Positions 52,613 to 61,567 are shown, counted from the first letter of the stretch. The stretch: 64,000 bases of DNA from Gelria sp. Kuro-4 (GCF_019668485.1 NZ_AP024619.1:62001-126000); one strand, 5' to 3'. Translations and numbers: made by a program. The notes: generated by a model not told the origin, from the sequence alone.

Positions 52613-53257
52613 CTAGTCCAGGTAGTTGTAAACCGTGTAGCGGGAGACGCCCAACGTCTTGGCGATGTACTCGGCCGCACCCCGGATCAGAAAGGCTCCC
52701 TGCTTTTCCAGTGTCTTCACCACCTGGATCTTTTCCTCACGGGTCATGTGGGCGGGGGCTTTACCCACATCAGCCACCGCCTGCTCCACCAGGTGCTCCA
52801 GGACATCGTTTACGCTGGTGGCCAGGGTTTCTGTGGGGCCGCCCTCCTCCACCCGGCAGTACTCCTGCAGAACCCTTTCCGCCGCGCTCATTTCAGTTAG
52901 GTCCACGTTGATGCAGAGGCAGCCGATGACCTCTCCCGTTTCATCGCGAAGCAGGATGGTGGATGACTTCAGCTTGCGCCCGTCGCGGGTGTAGTTGCCG
53001 TAGTTTAGAATGTCCTGTGCTCCCTGGCTGGCCCGGATCATCTTGAGGCCCACCTCAGTCATGGGGCCGCCCAGAGTACGGCCTGAAACCTCACCATTGG
53101 CAATGGCGATGATCGAATGCTCCGGGTCGCTGATATCGTGCAGCACCACTTCCGTGTAGCGGCCAAAGGTCTTACCCAGCCCCTCCACCACCGGAATAAG
53201 CGCCGTAAGCAGTGGGTGCCGCCCGCGCGCCCGCGCCTTGGCTGCTGCTGTGTCCAC
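52613..53257 (-). CDS. YheO/DauR-like PAS-HTH transcriptional regulator
   Basis: 214 aa from GTG 53257 with GGGGG upstream (a TTG at 53266 is possible). N-terminal YheO-type PAS domain (LLTALIPVVEGLGKTFGRYTEVVLHDI ... NGEVSGRTLGGPMTEVGLK ... LKSSTILLRDETGEVIGCLCINVDLT) and a C-terminal Fis-like helix-turn-helix (ARKTLEKQGAFLIRGA pattern, KTLGVSRYTVYNYLD). DauR of Pseudomonas controls D-Arg catabolism; here the neighbourhood suggests serine/threonine utilisation. Autoregulation through CATGTTTACACAA is proposed. Confidence 0.85.
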   Translation of the reverse strand: MDTAAAKARARGRHPLLTALIPVVEGLGKTFGRYTEVVLHDISDPEHSIIAIANGEVSGRTLGGPMTEVGLKMIRASQGAQDILNYGNYTRDGRKLKSSTILLRDETGEVIGCLCINVDLTEMSAAERVLQEYCRVEEGGPTETLATSVNDVLEHLVEQAVADVGKAPAHMTREEKIQVVKTLEKQGAFLIRGAAEYIAKTLGVSRYTVYNYLD

Positions 53258-53359
53258 AACTTTCAACCCCCTTTAAACCATCCGCCCCAGCGGCCGTGGC
53301 CGCCCTGCTTCGACATTTTCCAGAAAGCCCCGGCGGGCCTTTCTGCAGAAAAGCAAAAA

Positions 53360-53376
53360 GCACCCTCGCTGGGTGC
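53360..53376 (-). terminator. leader hairpin of the regulator gene
   Basis: Minus strand GCACCC-AGCGA-GGGTGC followed by TTTTTGCTTTT. It lies downstream of the operator-like 13-mer and 100 nt before the start codon, so it is an attenuator or a second terminator for the FMN-binding gene. Confidence 0.6.
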
Positions 53377-53388
53377 ATGTTTACACAA
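53376..53388. promoter_or_regulatory. CATGTTTACACAA, second copy of the putative operator
   Basis: Exact 13-bp match to the reverse complement of 52490-52502. Located upstream of the YheO-like regulator. Confidence 0.5.
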
Positions 53389-53502
53389 CCGGGACACCAT
53401 CAACTGCTGCGTCTTCATTATACCCGGCCCAGACCGGTAATGCAAGGGGCACCGGAACATCCGGCCTTTCCTTCGCCTACCACGGACTGTATAGGGTACG
53501 AA

Positions 53503-53526
53503 AGCCCACCTGAAATCAGGCGGGCT
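53503..53526 (-). terminator. terminator of ApbE/FMN-binding operon
   Basis: Minus strand AGCCCGCCTGA-TT-TCAGGTGGGCT followed by TTCG; 48 nt past the FMN-binding gene. Confidence 0.6.
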
Positions 53527-53573
53527 GCAGTCATTCTTTTCTCTATAAATCATACGCTCCTGATTGATGCACA

Positions 53574-54032
53574 TCATTTGATCTCCGCCTGCTTCAGCGC
53601 GTTTTCCACCGCCTTGAGATGTGCTTTGGATGTCAGGGTCGCGCCGCTGATAACGTCCACCTGCAGGGATTGAGATTTGATCACCTCGTCAAACAGATTG
53701 TTAATCGTAAGGCCCTTTCTGATTTTAGTCGTTTGCTTGTCACCGGCCAGCGCTCCCTCTGTCACCCTGATCTTTGTAACAGCACCCGAGGCTACGGTTA
53801 CCTCAACCGCAGCGTTTCTGAAGCCGTCCTTTGTTCCGCGGTATGCACCCGTATAAACCCCGTCGCGCAGCTGTTTAAAATCCACATCGGCGATGACCAT
53901 ATTTTGAAGCTCGTTGCGCCCCGGAGCGGTCAAGACAACCGCTCCTGCCATTCCCAATGCAATCACACCGACAATTAATAATATTACTATCCACACTCTG
54001 ATTTTCCCCTTTCTCTTTTTGACAGTCTGCAT
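53574..54032 (-). CDS. FMN-binding domain membrane protein
   Basis: 152 aa. N-terminal anchor (VWIVILLIVGVIALGMAGAVVLTA, 13-36) and an FMN-bind domain with VDVISGATLTSKAHLKAVENAL, where the SGAT-T site receives covalent FMN from ApbE. The ApbE gene lies 18 nt upstream, so the pair forms a flavinylated extracytoplasmic electron carrier. Its partner reductase is not in the window. Confidence 0.9.
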   Translation of the reverse strand: MQTVKKRKGKIRVWIVILLIVGVIALGMAGAVVLTAPGRNELQNMVIADVDFKQLRDGVYTGAYRGTKDGFRNAAVEVTVASGAVTKIRVTEGALAGDKQTTKIRKGLTINNLFDEVIKSQSLQVDVISGATLTSKAHLKAVENALKQAEIK

Positions 54033-54050
54033 GATACAATCTTTCCTTTC

Positions 54051-55007
54051 CTACACATAGTTTACATTGATTCCGGCAGCTGCCTGGAAGCACTTCCGCA
54101 AGCCCCGCGTAACGTATACCTGCAGCTCCGCGTTTACTAGAACCGCGTCTGTATGTGTATATTTTTCTATCAAGGCAAGCCCTCTCTCCAAACCGGCAAC
54201 AAACACGGCAGTAGACAATGCGTCGGCGGTCATGGCGCTGTCCGCTACAACGGTTACGCTGACAAGCCCGGACTCTGCCGGATACCCGGTAATCGGATTC
54301 AGAATATGATGGAACCGCCTGCCTTCCTTGTCAAGAAAATACCGCTCATAGTCTCCGGAGGTGACCACCGCCTTTCCGGTCACTGCCACCGCGCCGAGCA
54401 GACCATTTAGCCGGGGATGGCGGATACCCACACGCCACGGCGAGCCGTCGGGCTTATTGCCAAGAGTGGACACATTCCCTCCAATATTGGAAAAGGCGGA
54501 TCTGACGCCATATTCCTGAAATATCTCCATGAAACGGTCGCCGGTAAAGCCCTTGCCGATGCCGCCTAAATCTACAGCCTGTCCGGAAGTTTTCAGTCCT
54601 GCTTCTTGGTGGACGGCATCCAGTTCCAAATCGTTGTAATTAACCAGAGGGAGAACAAGTTCTATCTTGTTGTTTGCAGGAGGCTCCAACGCGTGCTTAT
54701 AATCCCACAAGTCTGCCAGTGGGCCGACGGTAATATCGAATAACCCCTGAGAAATGACTGAGCATTCCGTTGCACATGAAAGGATTTTATAGGTTTCAGA
54801 GCTGATTTTTTCTCGCTTTACGCCCGCAGAACGGTTGATTCGGCTGATATCACTTTCCGGCCGAAAACGGCTGAGCAAACGTTCCAGTCTTTGTGCTTCG
54901 TTTTCAACGGCTCGTAGCGCTTGCACTGAGTGCCTGCCGAAAGCCTTGTGAGCCATTTCCGTGCCCATGCCGGTATGCGCGGCTTCAGCCGCAGCGCTGT
55001 TATCCAA
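54051..55007 (-). CDS. apbE: FAD:protein FMN transferase ApbE
   Basis: 318 aa from a TTG at 55007 (AAAGGAGGG 7 nt before); an upstream frame to 55040 contains that site. Motifs: MGTEMAHKAFG, SRFRPESDISRINRSAGV, VDLGGIGKGFTGDR, GGNVSTLGNKPDGSPWRVGIRHP, and Asp/Thr metal site VVADSAMTADALSTAVFVAG. It flavinylates the neighbouring FMN-binding protein. Base composition is lower in GC than the housekeeping block, suggesting transfer. Confidence 0.93.
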   Translation of the reverse strand: MDNSAAAEAAHTGMGTEMAHKAFGRHSVQALRAVENEAQRLERLLSRFRPESDISRINRSAGVKREKISSETYKILSCATECSVISQGLFDITVGPLADLWDYKHALEPPANNKIELVLPLVNYNDLELDAVHQEAGLKTSGQAVDLGGIGKGFTGDRFMEIFQEYGVRSAFSNIGGNVSTLGNKPDGSPWRVGIRHPRLNGLLGAVAVTGKAVVTSGDYERYFLDKEGRRFHHILNPITGYPAESGLVSVTVVADSAMTADALSTAVFVAGLERGLALIEKYTHTDAVLVNAELQVYVTRGLRKCFQAAAGINVNYV

Positions 55008-55061
55008 GAACTGCCCTCCTTTTAAAGCTGTTACTTTCACATGTACGGCTCAGGCACCTTC

Positions 55062-55196
55062 TTAATTCAGACAATCGGTAAGGCCCTCCAAAACAAAAGC
55101 GGTCAAATGATCCTCCAGCTCTGGGAGATACTGCAGTCCGATTTCTTCCTTGTGGTATCGATCCAGATAATTTATTTCAACCCTTAATTTTCTGAA
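55062..55196 (-). pseudogene. C-terminal remnant of an unrecognised (TetR-like?) protein
   Basis: 44 codons in a frame closed by TAG at 55197 and ending in TAA: FRKLRVEINYLDRYHKEEIGLQ... LEDHLTAFVLEGLTDCLN. The end looks like the last helices of a TetR-family regulator but is too short to be sure. Lies upstream of apbE and may be the relic of its regulator. Confidence 0.3.
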
Positions 55197-55319
55197 CTAT
55201 AGTGGTAATTTAAGTTACGCCGTGCTACAGCAACATACCGGCAGGAAAGATAGGTTCTCAGCCTTGTTCATCCTTAATTTCCCGCGGTAACTGTATTCAC
55301 TATAATATATAAGCTGCAA

Positions 55320-55365
55320 AAGCAAAAAGACCTGCCCCACCAGGGTTCAAGTCCTTTTGCTTCTT
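55320..55365. terminator. long imperfect hairpin (bidirectional terminator candidate)
   Basis: AAAAGCAAAAAGACCTG ... CAAGTCCTTTTGCTTTTT: A- and T-flanked arms with two bulges. The surrounding 55200-55480 contains no gene. Confidence 0.5.
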
Positions 55366-55483
55366 TTTCTGAATGGCAAGTTAGGTGAATATAGATGCCG
55401 TACATTTGTCATCATACAAACGTTCTCTACACAATAGATTCACCTAAGGAATCTTAAACTATGGCATACTGTTTTTGCTAGAG

Positions 55484-56650
55484 TTACATCATGTCTCTCA
55501 ATTCTTGCATGGTTTTTAGCAATTTCATCGTGGCAGCATAGTCCAATTGTGTGCCTTCATATTCGCATCGATATAAGCCTTGTAGATTTGACGGCAGTAA
55601 TGTTCCTTTTTTACACAACAAAATCACACGTTTACCATATAAGGCGATAGCAGCACCTATTTCAATAAGTACATTTTCATTCAAGCGGCTATACTTCTGG
55701 TCACCATCTCCAAATGGCACCTCTTCTAAGTCAATATGGATAATACCTGCATCACAGTTCCTCATATCGTCAAAGACTTTGTCCGGAACAGGGATAGCGG
55801 TTGTTTCGCGTTCAACGGAAACAATAGGTTCCATCTGACCATAGGCCAGCAGCTCCTTAAGTTGTCCAATAATTATAGTATTATTTTTCCCATGTGAAAT
55901 AAATATATGGGGCTTTTCCTTTTTTATTGGAATGGGTTGCGGTGCGTAGTCAGGTGGCGTAATGTTCATTTTTTCAAGAACATCATTGGAAATATTTTTA
56001 GGAGGTACTTGATCAACTTCAATACGACTTATTTGGGATACAGGTTCTGCAGATGAGGAGCTTTCCATATTAACATAAATATATTCGTTACCGCTTATTA
56101 CCCTGAGCACTTTTGCTGCAGTGGCATTTGCTCTCAAGATATCCCAAGTTGATTCGAGCCTTTCTTCAGGAACACCTTTGCTTCTAAGGATGTTATATAC
56201 GATATCTTTTCTTGGGAGCTTATTGTTGTCAAACTGGCGGTAAAAATCAGCTAGAAGAGTCGGTTTCATAATTGCTTCTTTTAATGCTTTTTCATCGTCT
56301 CCTTCGACGCGAGGAGCAACAATCCTTTCACCTAAGGGGGTTAATGAAATTTCCTTTGAATTGTAACCTCCATTTGTTAATCCATAGGCAATTGCGGCAC
56401 CAGTCAAAGTGCGCCACTTTGAACTTGTTGGAGAAACACCGCATGCTTCTGCGACTAATAGGGGGGCAGTAGCTTGTCCAGCAAAATTATCTTTAATAGC
56501 TCTTGGAATTGCTAAGGCATCTTCTATTGACAAGTTCGGGCATATGGTTTGTGAAAGACGTGATTGCTTCGGTTTTTTTGCTGTTGCTATGATATTTTGG
56601 GTCATTGGTATATTTTCTTGTTTGTCGGTCATGCTTTTTACTTTAGCCAT
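55484..56650 (-). CDS. TIR-like nucleotide-binding protein with N-terminal helical domain (candidate defence effector)
   Basis: 388 aa. Residues about 38-190 form a helical/winged domain (SIEDALAIPRAIKDNFAGQATAPLLVAE ... DFYRQFDNNKLPRKDIVYNIL), similar in style to DUF5343. Residues 245-388 are the TIR-like nucleotide-binding domain (PF10137 type): HIFISHGKNN at 248-257 and the catalytic-type Glu330 in NVLIEIGAAIALYGKRVILLC. Such domains act as NADases or nucleotide sensors in CBASS/Pycsar-like immunity. It is alone, more AT-rich than its surroundings, and has a perfect SigA promoter. Confidence 0.75.
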   Translation of the reverse strand: MAKVKSMTDKQENIPMTQNIIATAKKPKQSRLSQTICPNLSIEDALAIPRAIKDNFAGQATAPLLVAEACGVSPTSSKWRTLTGAAIAYGLTNGGYNSKEISLTPLGERIVAPRVEGDDEKALKEAIMKPTLLADFYRQFDNNKLPRKDIVYNILRSKGVPEERLESTWDILRANATAAKVLRVISGNEYIYVNMESSSSAEPVSQISRIEVDQVPPKNISNDVLEKMNITPPDYAPQPIPIKKEKPHIFISHGKNNTIIIGQLKELLAYGQMEPIVSVERETTAIPVPDKVFDDMRNCDAGIIHIDLEEVPFGDGDQKYSRLNENVLIEIGAAIALYGKRVILLCKKGTLLPSNLQGLYRCEYEGTQLDYAATMKLLKTMQELRDMM

Positions 56651-56679
56651 TTTACTCTCCTCCTTTACTCCATGATTAT

Positions 56680-56708
56680 ATTATATGATTATAGCCTAAT
56701 TTTGTCAA
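56680..56708 (-). promoter_or_regulatory. consensus SigA promoter of the TIR-like gene
   Basis: Minus strand TTGACA (56703-56708), 17 nt, TATAAT (56680-56685): perfect in both hexamers and spacer. Confidence 0.92.
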
Positions 56709-56898
56709 TGCATTAATCTAAAATTAATCATAATAACAATCAAGATATCGAAACATCCTGCAATATATCCCTTACAAATAAAATTTGAGCTTGATTGTTG
56801 CTGCTGAATTCCTTATTAAGGAGGCAATTAGATGTAGCCTTTACGGTATGGAACAGAAATTGCAGGTGGAAGTATAAAACTTCAGCAAGATCAATATG

Positions 56899-57072
56899 TT
56901 ACTCATTCGACGTTATGGTTATACGCTGAGCCATCTTGTAAAGTAGATCTAACGCTGGTAAGGATGCTAGAAACGTTTTAAATGCCCCTATATAGGTTCC
57001 CATCGTCTTCACAAACAAAAGAGTACGAAATAGAGGTGTATTGCCTATTTTAATTATAGCGGATTTGGCCAT
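56899..57072 (-). pseudogene. unrecognised ORF fragment next to the IS21 remnant
   Basis: 57-aa frame (AKSAIIKIGNTPLFRTLLF... YKMAQRITI) that ends at TGA/TAA 56899 and is cut by the istA junction on its 5' side. Not recognised; it could be the end of a transposase or a displaced gene. 56710-56898 has nothing else I can support. Confidence 0.25.
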
Positions 57073-57084
57073 AATTAGATATTG

Positions 57085-57598
57085 GTCGTATGCCCGGCGC
57101 TGGCTGACGCTAAAGGCGTTTGTGGACCGTATCGAGGTGTATGGGAAGGACAAGCTGATAGCGAGCCACCCGCGGCTTTACGGCCGCGGCCAAGAACACC
57201 TTGTTCTCGACCACTACCTGGACGAGCTCTTAAAGAAGCCTCGCGCCCTTCTAGATGCCAGGCCCTTCAAGGAAGCACAGCTGGGTCCGCTGTATCAGGA
57301 GCTACTCACCAGGCTTCTTAAGCAGTCACCCAAAGGCGCCCGCGAGTTTGTGAATGTCCTGCGCCTGGGACGCTCCTTTGATGAAATCGCGCTCAAGGCA
57401 GCGATCGAGCAGACTCTGGCTGCTGGCGACTGTTCTTTTGCGGCCATCTATGAAGCACTCCTGAAAATGTTCTGGCCAAGCTCATCCGAAAAGCTCCTAA
57501 GCTCTACACCGAGAGTTCAAAAACCAAATGTGGCCCAGTTTAACGAGCTCTTGAGGGGGTATAGAGCCGATGGAACGGAATGCGTTGCTCGAAGCTAA
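57085..57598 (+). pseudogene. istA: IS21-family transposase IstA, 5'-truncated
   Basis: The in-frame ORF starting at 57041 becomes IstA-like only from about 57085 (RRWLTLKAFVDRIEVYGKDKLIASHPRLYGRGQEHLVLDHYLDEL), the C-terminal part of the DDE transposase; the catalytic core is absent. The remaining 165 residues include the helical region before istB. It overlaps the istB start by 29 nt, the typical IS21 arrangement. Confidence 0.85.
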
Positions 57599-58350
57599 TC
57601 TGAAATGCCTGCGCCTGCCCGCCATGGGCCGCTTGTACCTTGCGCTGGCTCGGGAGGCTGCAGAAAGAAACCAAACCTACGTGGATTACCTGGCCGCTCT
57701 CACGGAGCAGGAAGGAAATCATAGGGCGCGAGGAAAGAAGTCTACGCCGCCGCCTAAAGACCGCCCGCTTTCCGCTCACGAAAACCCTCGCAGACTTCGA
57801 TTTTGCTGCCATCCCCTCGCTCAACAAGAACAAGGTGCTTCTCCTTGGCCAGTGCGAGTTTATTCGGCAAAAGGAAAACGTGATTCTGCTGGGGAATTCG
57901 AGCACAGGCAAAACCCATTTGGCCATTGCCTTCGGGATCTGTGCGTGCCGCCAGGGCCTCAGAGTCCGCTTCTTTACCGCCTCGGAACTCGCCAATGAGC
58001 TCCTCGAGGCGCAACAAGAGTATCGCCTCAGTAAACTGGAGAAGTCCTGGCTCAGCCACGACTTAATTATTCTTGATGAGCTCGGCTATGTACCCTTTAC
58101 TCGCACGGGTGCTGAGCTGCTCTTCCAGTTCTGCGCCAGCCGCTACGAACGCGGCAGCATGATCATCACCACTAACCTCGAGTTCGACAAGTGGACGGAG
58201 GTGTTCGGAAATGAAAGCCTGACGGCGGCTCTACTGGACCGGCTAACACACAGAGCTCACATTCTCCTCATGAACGGTGAAAGTTATCGCTTCCGTGAAA
58301 GTATGCGAAGGCGGGAGCAGGAGGCCGAAAATGTCCGCAAGCCCGCTTAG
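57570..58350 (+). pseudogene. istB: IS21-family helper ATPase IstB, frameshifted
   Basis: Starts at ATG 57570 (MERNALLEANLKCLRLPAMGRLYLALARE) and after about 47 codons continues in the +1 frame near 57712 (EIIGREERSLRRRLKTARFPLTKTLADFDF). Walker A appears as GNSSTGKTHLAIAFG, Walker B as LIILDELGYVPF. One extra base breaks the gene; a sequencing error could not be excluded. IS21 right end lies near 58412. Confidence 0.85.
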
Positions 58351-58412
58351 GCTATGCCTAAGCGGGGGTGGTCCCCTTTTCCGTGATCAAAGTGGGGTCT
58401 TTTCCGTTGTCA

Positions 58413-58654
58413 GAGACATCGGCGTCCTTCATCATGCGGTTGAACGAGGTTCTGTTATCAAAGCGCGTACCTGATGCCTGTTCGGAATAGATACCTGCAA
58501 ATACCCAGCCTTCATGATTGGTGATATAATCTGTATAATATTGAATCTGCGAATCGAGACTGGTCTGCTGTTCTTCATAAGCTGTGCTGATAAGCGGCAA
58601 CGCGTAAAACTTCTTTTTTTGATAAATGGTTAATAAGTCGCCTTTCTTGATCAT
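58413..58654 (-). pseudogene. serine recombinase fragment, 3' part replaced by IS21
   Basis: About 80 codons resembling the resolvase N-terminal domain: EEQQTSLDSQIQYYTDYI then GWVFAGIYSEQASGTRFDNRTSFNRMMKDA. The catalytic Ser region at the start is degenerate (ALPLISTAYEE) and the C-terminal recombinase/zinc-beta-ribbon parts are missing at the IS21 end. Remnant of a transposon or phage recombinase. Confidence 0.8.
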
Positions 58655-58765
58655 AAAAAGACATGACAGTTAAAGAACCGTCATGCCGAAGTATTTTTAT
58701 TGCTGATGTATAAAATAAACTACATTTTCTTGTGTGTTTTTTACAAGAAAATGTAGCTTTTAACT

Positions 58766-58840
58766 TGGTGGACCTGAAGGGAGTCGAACCCTCGACCTCT
58801 TGAATGCGAGTCAAGCGCTCTCCCACTGAGCTACAGGCCC
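58766..58840 (-). tRNA. tRNA-Ala (CGC)
   Basis: Acceptor GGGCCTG/CAGGTCC (one GU), anticodon stem CTTGA/TCAAG with loop CTCGCAT giving CGC (reads GCG), T-arm GAGGG-TTCGACT-CCCTT, CCA encoded. Confidence 0.93.
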
Positions 58841-58847
58841 ATAGTAA

Positions 58848-58922
58848 TGGCTCCCCGGGCAGGACTCGAACCTGCAACCACCCGGTTAACAGCCGGGCGC
58901 TCTACCATTGAGCTACCGAGGA
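58848..58922 (-). tRNA. tRNA-Asn (GUU)
   Basis: Acceptor TCCTCGG/CCGGGGA, anticodon loop CTGTTAA in stem CCCGG/CCGGG giving GUU, T-arm GCAGG-TTCGAGT-CCTGC, CCA encoded. 7 nt from tRNA-Ala, so the two form one transcript. Confidence 0.96.
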
Positions 58923-59457
58923 ACGCTTCACGAAGGATATTATAGGCGATCCAACCCGATTTGTCAAGGAGTCGTTCTTCCCCGCGAGGCCGAACTCGCC
59001 CACTATAGGGGTGTACAACCGGCAAAAATACGGTGCCAGTGGTCCAGGCGCTGCTCTCGCCCCGGGCCGTGTCCCCCAGGCCCAGTCGGGCTGCTCGAAG
59101 AAGGCGGCCTTTTTCACGCAGGCGGCCCCGGCTTCGGCCGGTCTCCCCTGGCGGTCGCAGAGGTGAAAGATCCAGCCTCATTCGTTAACGAGGGAAGAAC
59201 TGGTGCCGCCAACATCGGTCAGGTGGACCACCACCTCTCTTCCGCCGCTTTCATTACAGCTGTCTGTTCATGGTTCACCGATGTATACTGGGTGTTTTCC
59301 CCCAGTTCCACGGCCAAGGACAGAAAAACCTGCCTTGGATCATTCAAGGCCGTTAAGCCATTTTGTCTCAGGTTCCCGGTAACCCATCAGAAAGATTTCC
59401 GAACAGACTTGCCCCGGCAGTATTCCATTGATAAACTTAAGGCAGGTGGTGGTTTGT

Positions 59458-60378
59458 TTGCAGCCGCAAAGTGGCAACAGGTATGATATCACCATCAAGG
59501 ACCTTTTCGCCGACGAAACCCAGGAACTCATCAACTACTTTGGCCGCCTTGAGGCCAGGGTAACCGGCGACTTGAAGATCGAGTTTCCTCAGGTAGAAAC
59601 CAGGGTTTCCGACCTGGTAGTAAAGGCTGAAAGCCAGCAGGGTCCTTTGGCCGTCCACCTGGAATTCCAGAGCCGTAATGATGATGAGATGCCCTACCGC
59701 ATGTTGCGCTACGCCCTGGAAATCCATAGAACCTATCACTTACCGGTCTACCAGATGGTCATCTACTTCGGCCAATGGCAAATGAACATGTCCCGTCAAC
59801 TCGAGTATCGACTGGGCGAGCAAAACTTGCTGGATTATCGTTACCAGCTTATCGATGTGGGTAATATAACCTATGAGGAATTAAAAAACAGCCCCCACCA
59901 GCGGTTGCTTTCCTTGTTACCTGTAGTGGACAGGGAAAAGCGCCAAAAAGGCGGCAAGGAATTCCTCCGGCGCTGCGCGGAGGATATTATCAGCAGCGAC
60001 CTGGACCTGGAAACTAAAAAAACCGTGCTGCTGCGGGCGGAGATATTCGCCGGCCTGGTTTTCGACCAAACGGCAATTGACCTTGTTTTCCAGGAGGTGG
60101 AACAAATGCTTAGCATCGAGGAATCCGCCGGCTACCAGCGGATATTTGAAAAGGGCATGGAAAAGGGTATCGAAAAGGGTATGGAAAAGGGCATGGAAAA
60201 GGGCCAGCAGGAATCCTTACTGGACGTGACCATCAGGCTCTTAAGCAAGAAGTTCCGCAAAATACCCCGGGAGTACATGGCCAGAATAAAGAAGCAGGAC
60301 GTTTACGTCCTGCAACAGATTATCGATAGCATTTTTGATATCAACGACCTGAAGGAGCTGGAAGATTACCTGCAGTAA
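59458..60378 (+). CDS. Rpn-family recombination-promoting nuclease / putative transposase, copy 1
   Basis: 306 aa from a TTG at 59458 (AAGGCAGGTGG 8 nt before; TTG at 59428 has no site). Pattern YDITIKDLFADETQELINYFG, then the PD-(D/E)XK core RVSDLVVKAESQQGPLAVHLEFQSRNDDEMPYRMLRYALEI and a C-terminal coiled segment with repeated MEKG units (EKGMEKGIEKGMEKG). Rpn proteins cleave DNA and stimulate recA-independent recombination; short repeats at this end are common. It ends at a strong terminator. Confidence 0.85.
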   Translation: MQPQSGNRYDITIKDLFADETQELINYFGRLEARVTGDLKIEFPQVETRVSDLVVKAESQQGPLAVHLEFQSRNDDEMPYRMLRYALEIHRTYHLPVYQMVIYFGQWQMNMSRQLEYRLGEQNLLDYRYQLIDVGNITYEELKNSPHQRLLSLLPVVDREKRQKGGKEFLRRCAEDIISSDLDLETKKTVLLRAEIFAGLVFDQTAIDLVFQEVEQMLSIEESAGYQRIFEKGMEKGIEKGMEKGMEKGQQESLLDVTIRLLSKKFRKIPREYMARIKKQDVYVLQQIIDSIFDINDLKELEDYLQ

Positions 60379-60413
60379 AGGTCAATCCGATCAGGTGCAT
60401 AGCAAGCTCTGAC

Positions 60414-60447
60414 GCCACAGGGGGTTGTTCCCCGGTGGCCTTTTTTT
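60414..60447 (+). terminator. terminator of Rpn copy 1
   Basis: CCACAGGGG-TTGTT-CCCCGGTGG followed by CCTTTTTTT. Confidence 0.92.
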
Positions 60448-60576
60448 ACTCAACACCTTAACCGCCTGCACAGGAACTGCTTCCAACTTCCGTCCCGGTA
60501 ACCCATCAGAAAGATTTCCGAACAGACTTGCCCCGGCAGTATTCCATTGATAAACTTAAGGCAGGTGGTGGTTTAT

Positions 60577-61497
60577 TTGCAGCCGCAAAGTGGTAACAGG
60601 TATGATATCACCATCAAGGACCTTTTCGCCGACGAAACCCAGGAACTCATCAACTACTTTGGCCGCCTTGAGGCCAGGGTAACCGGCGACTTGAAGATCG
60701 AGTTTCCTCAGGTAGAAAGCAGGGTTTCCGATCTGGTAGTGAAGGCTGAAAGCCAGCAGGGTCCTTTGGCCGTCCACCTGGAATTCCAGAGCCGTAATGA
60801 TGATGAGATGCCCTACCGCATGTTGCGCTACGCCCTGGAAATCCATAGAACCTACCACTTACCGGTCTACCAGATGGTCATCTACTTCGGCCAATGGCAA
60901 ATGAACATGTCCCGTCAACTCGAGTATCGACTGGGCGAGCAAAACTTGCTGGATTATCGTTACCAGCTTATCGATGTGGGTAATATAACCTATGAGGAAT
61001 TAAAAAACAGCCCCCACCAGCGGTTGCTTTCCTTGTTACCTGTAGTGGACAGGGAAAAGCGCCAAAAAGGCGGCAAGGAATTCCTCCGGCGCTGCGCGGA
61101 GGATATTATCAGCAGCGACCTGGACCTGGAAACTAAAAAAACCGTGCTGCTGCGGGCGGAGATATTCGCCGGACTGGTTTTCGACCAAATGGCAATTGAC
61201 CTTGTTTTCCAGGAGGTGGAACAAATGCTTAGCATCGAGGAATCCGCCGGCTACCAGCGGATATTTGAAAAGGGCATGGAAAAGGGTATCGAAAAGGGTA
61301 TGGAAAAGGGCATGGAAAAGGGCCAGCAGGAATCCTTACTGGACGTGACCATCAGGCTCTTAAGCAAGAAGTTCCGCAAAATACCCCGGGAGTACATGGC
61401 CAGAATAAAGAAGCAGGACGTTTACGTCCTGCAACAGATTATCGATAGCATTTTTGATATCAACGACCTGAAGGAACTGGAAGATTACCTGCAGTAA
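60577..61497 (+). CDS. Rpn-family recombination-promoting nuclease / putative transposase, copy 2
   Basis: Same 306-aa protein, starting at the corresponding TTG. Visible differences from copy 1 are Thr-to-Ser in QVETRV/QVESRV and Thr-to-Met in FDQTAID/FDQMAID, plus a few silent ones. The preserved frame and catalytic core suggest both are recent and possibly active. Duplication of the whole unit including terminator points to unequal recombination. Confidence 0.85.
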   Translation: MQPQSGNRYDITIKDLFADETQELINYFGRLEARVTGDLKIEFPQVESRVSDLVVKAESQQGPLAVHLEFQSRNDDEMPYRMLRYALEIHRTYHLPVYQMVIYFGQWQMNMSRQLEYRLGEQNLLDYRYQLIDVGNITYEELKNSPHQRLLSLLPVVDREKRQKGGKEFLRRCAEDIISSDLDLETKKTVLLRAEIFAGLVFDQMAIDLVFQEVEQMLSIEESAGYQRIFEKGMEKGIEKGMEKGMEKGQQESLLDVTIRLLSKKFRKIPREYMARIKKQDVYVLQQIIDSIFDINDLKELEDYLQ

Positions 61498-61532
61498 AGG
61501 TCAATCCGATCAGGTGCATAGCAAGCTCTGAC

Positions 61533-61567
61533 GCCACAGGGGGTTGTTCCCCGGTGGCCTTTTTTTT
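61533..61567 (+). terminator. terminator of Rpn copy 2
   Basis: Same hairpin as copy 1, with eight T residues in its tail. Confidence 0.92.

Larger units (their letters stand above)
57085..58412 (+). mobile_element. IS21-family insertion sequence remnant
   Basis: Contains truncated istA, frameshifted istB, and at the right side the segment CCCCTTTTCCGTGATCAAAGTGGGGTCTTTTCCGTTGTCA ending at about 58412, next to a truncated recombinase. The left end is missing, so the element is decayed and immobile. Confidence 0.75.
59374..60492. repeat. 1.12-kb tandem duplication, copy 1
   Basis: 1119-bp unit starting TCCCGGTAACCCATCAG and ending CTTCCAACTTCCG, repeated immediately at 60493-61612. Copies differ by only a few bases. 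Each contains an Rpn-family gene and its terminator. 58930-59373 before it holds no gene I can support. Confidence 0.95.

Noticed and set aside
58930-59373. Gene in the gap between tRNA-Asn and the Rpn duplication
   Set aside because: Several open frames exist on both strands, but none has a start signal or any recognisable sequence.
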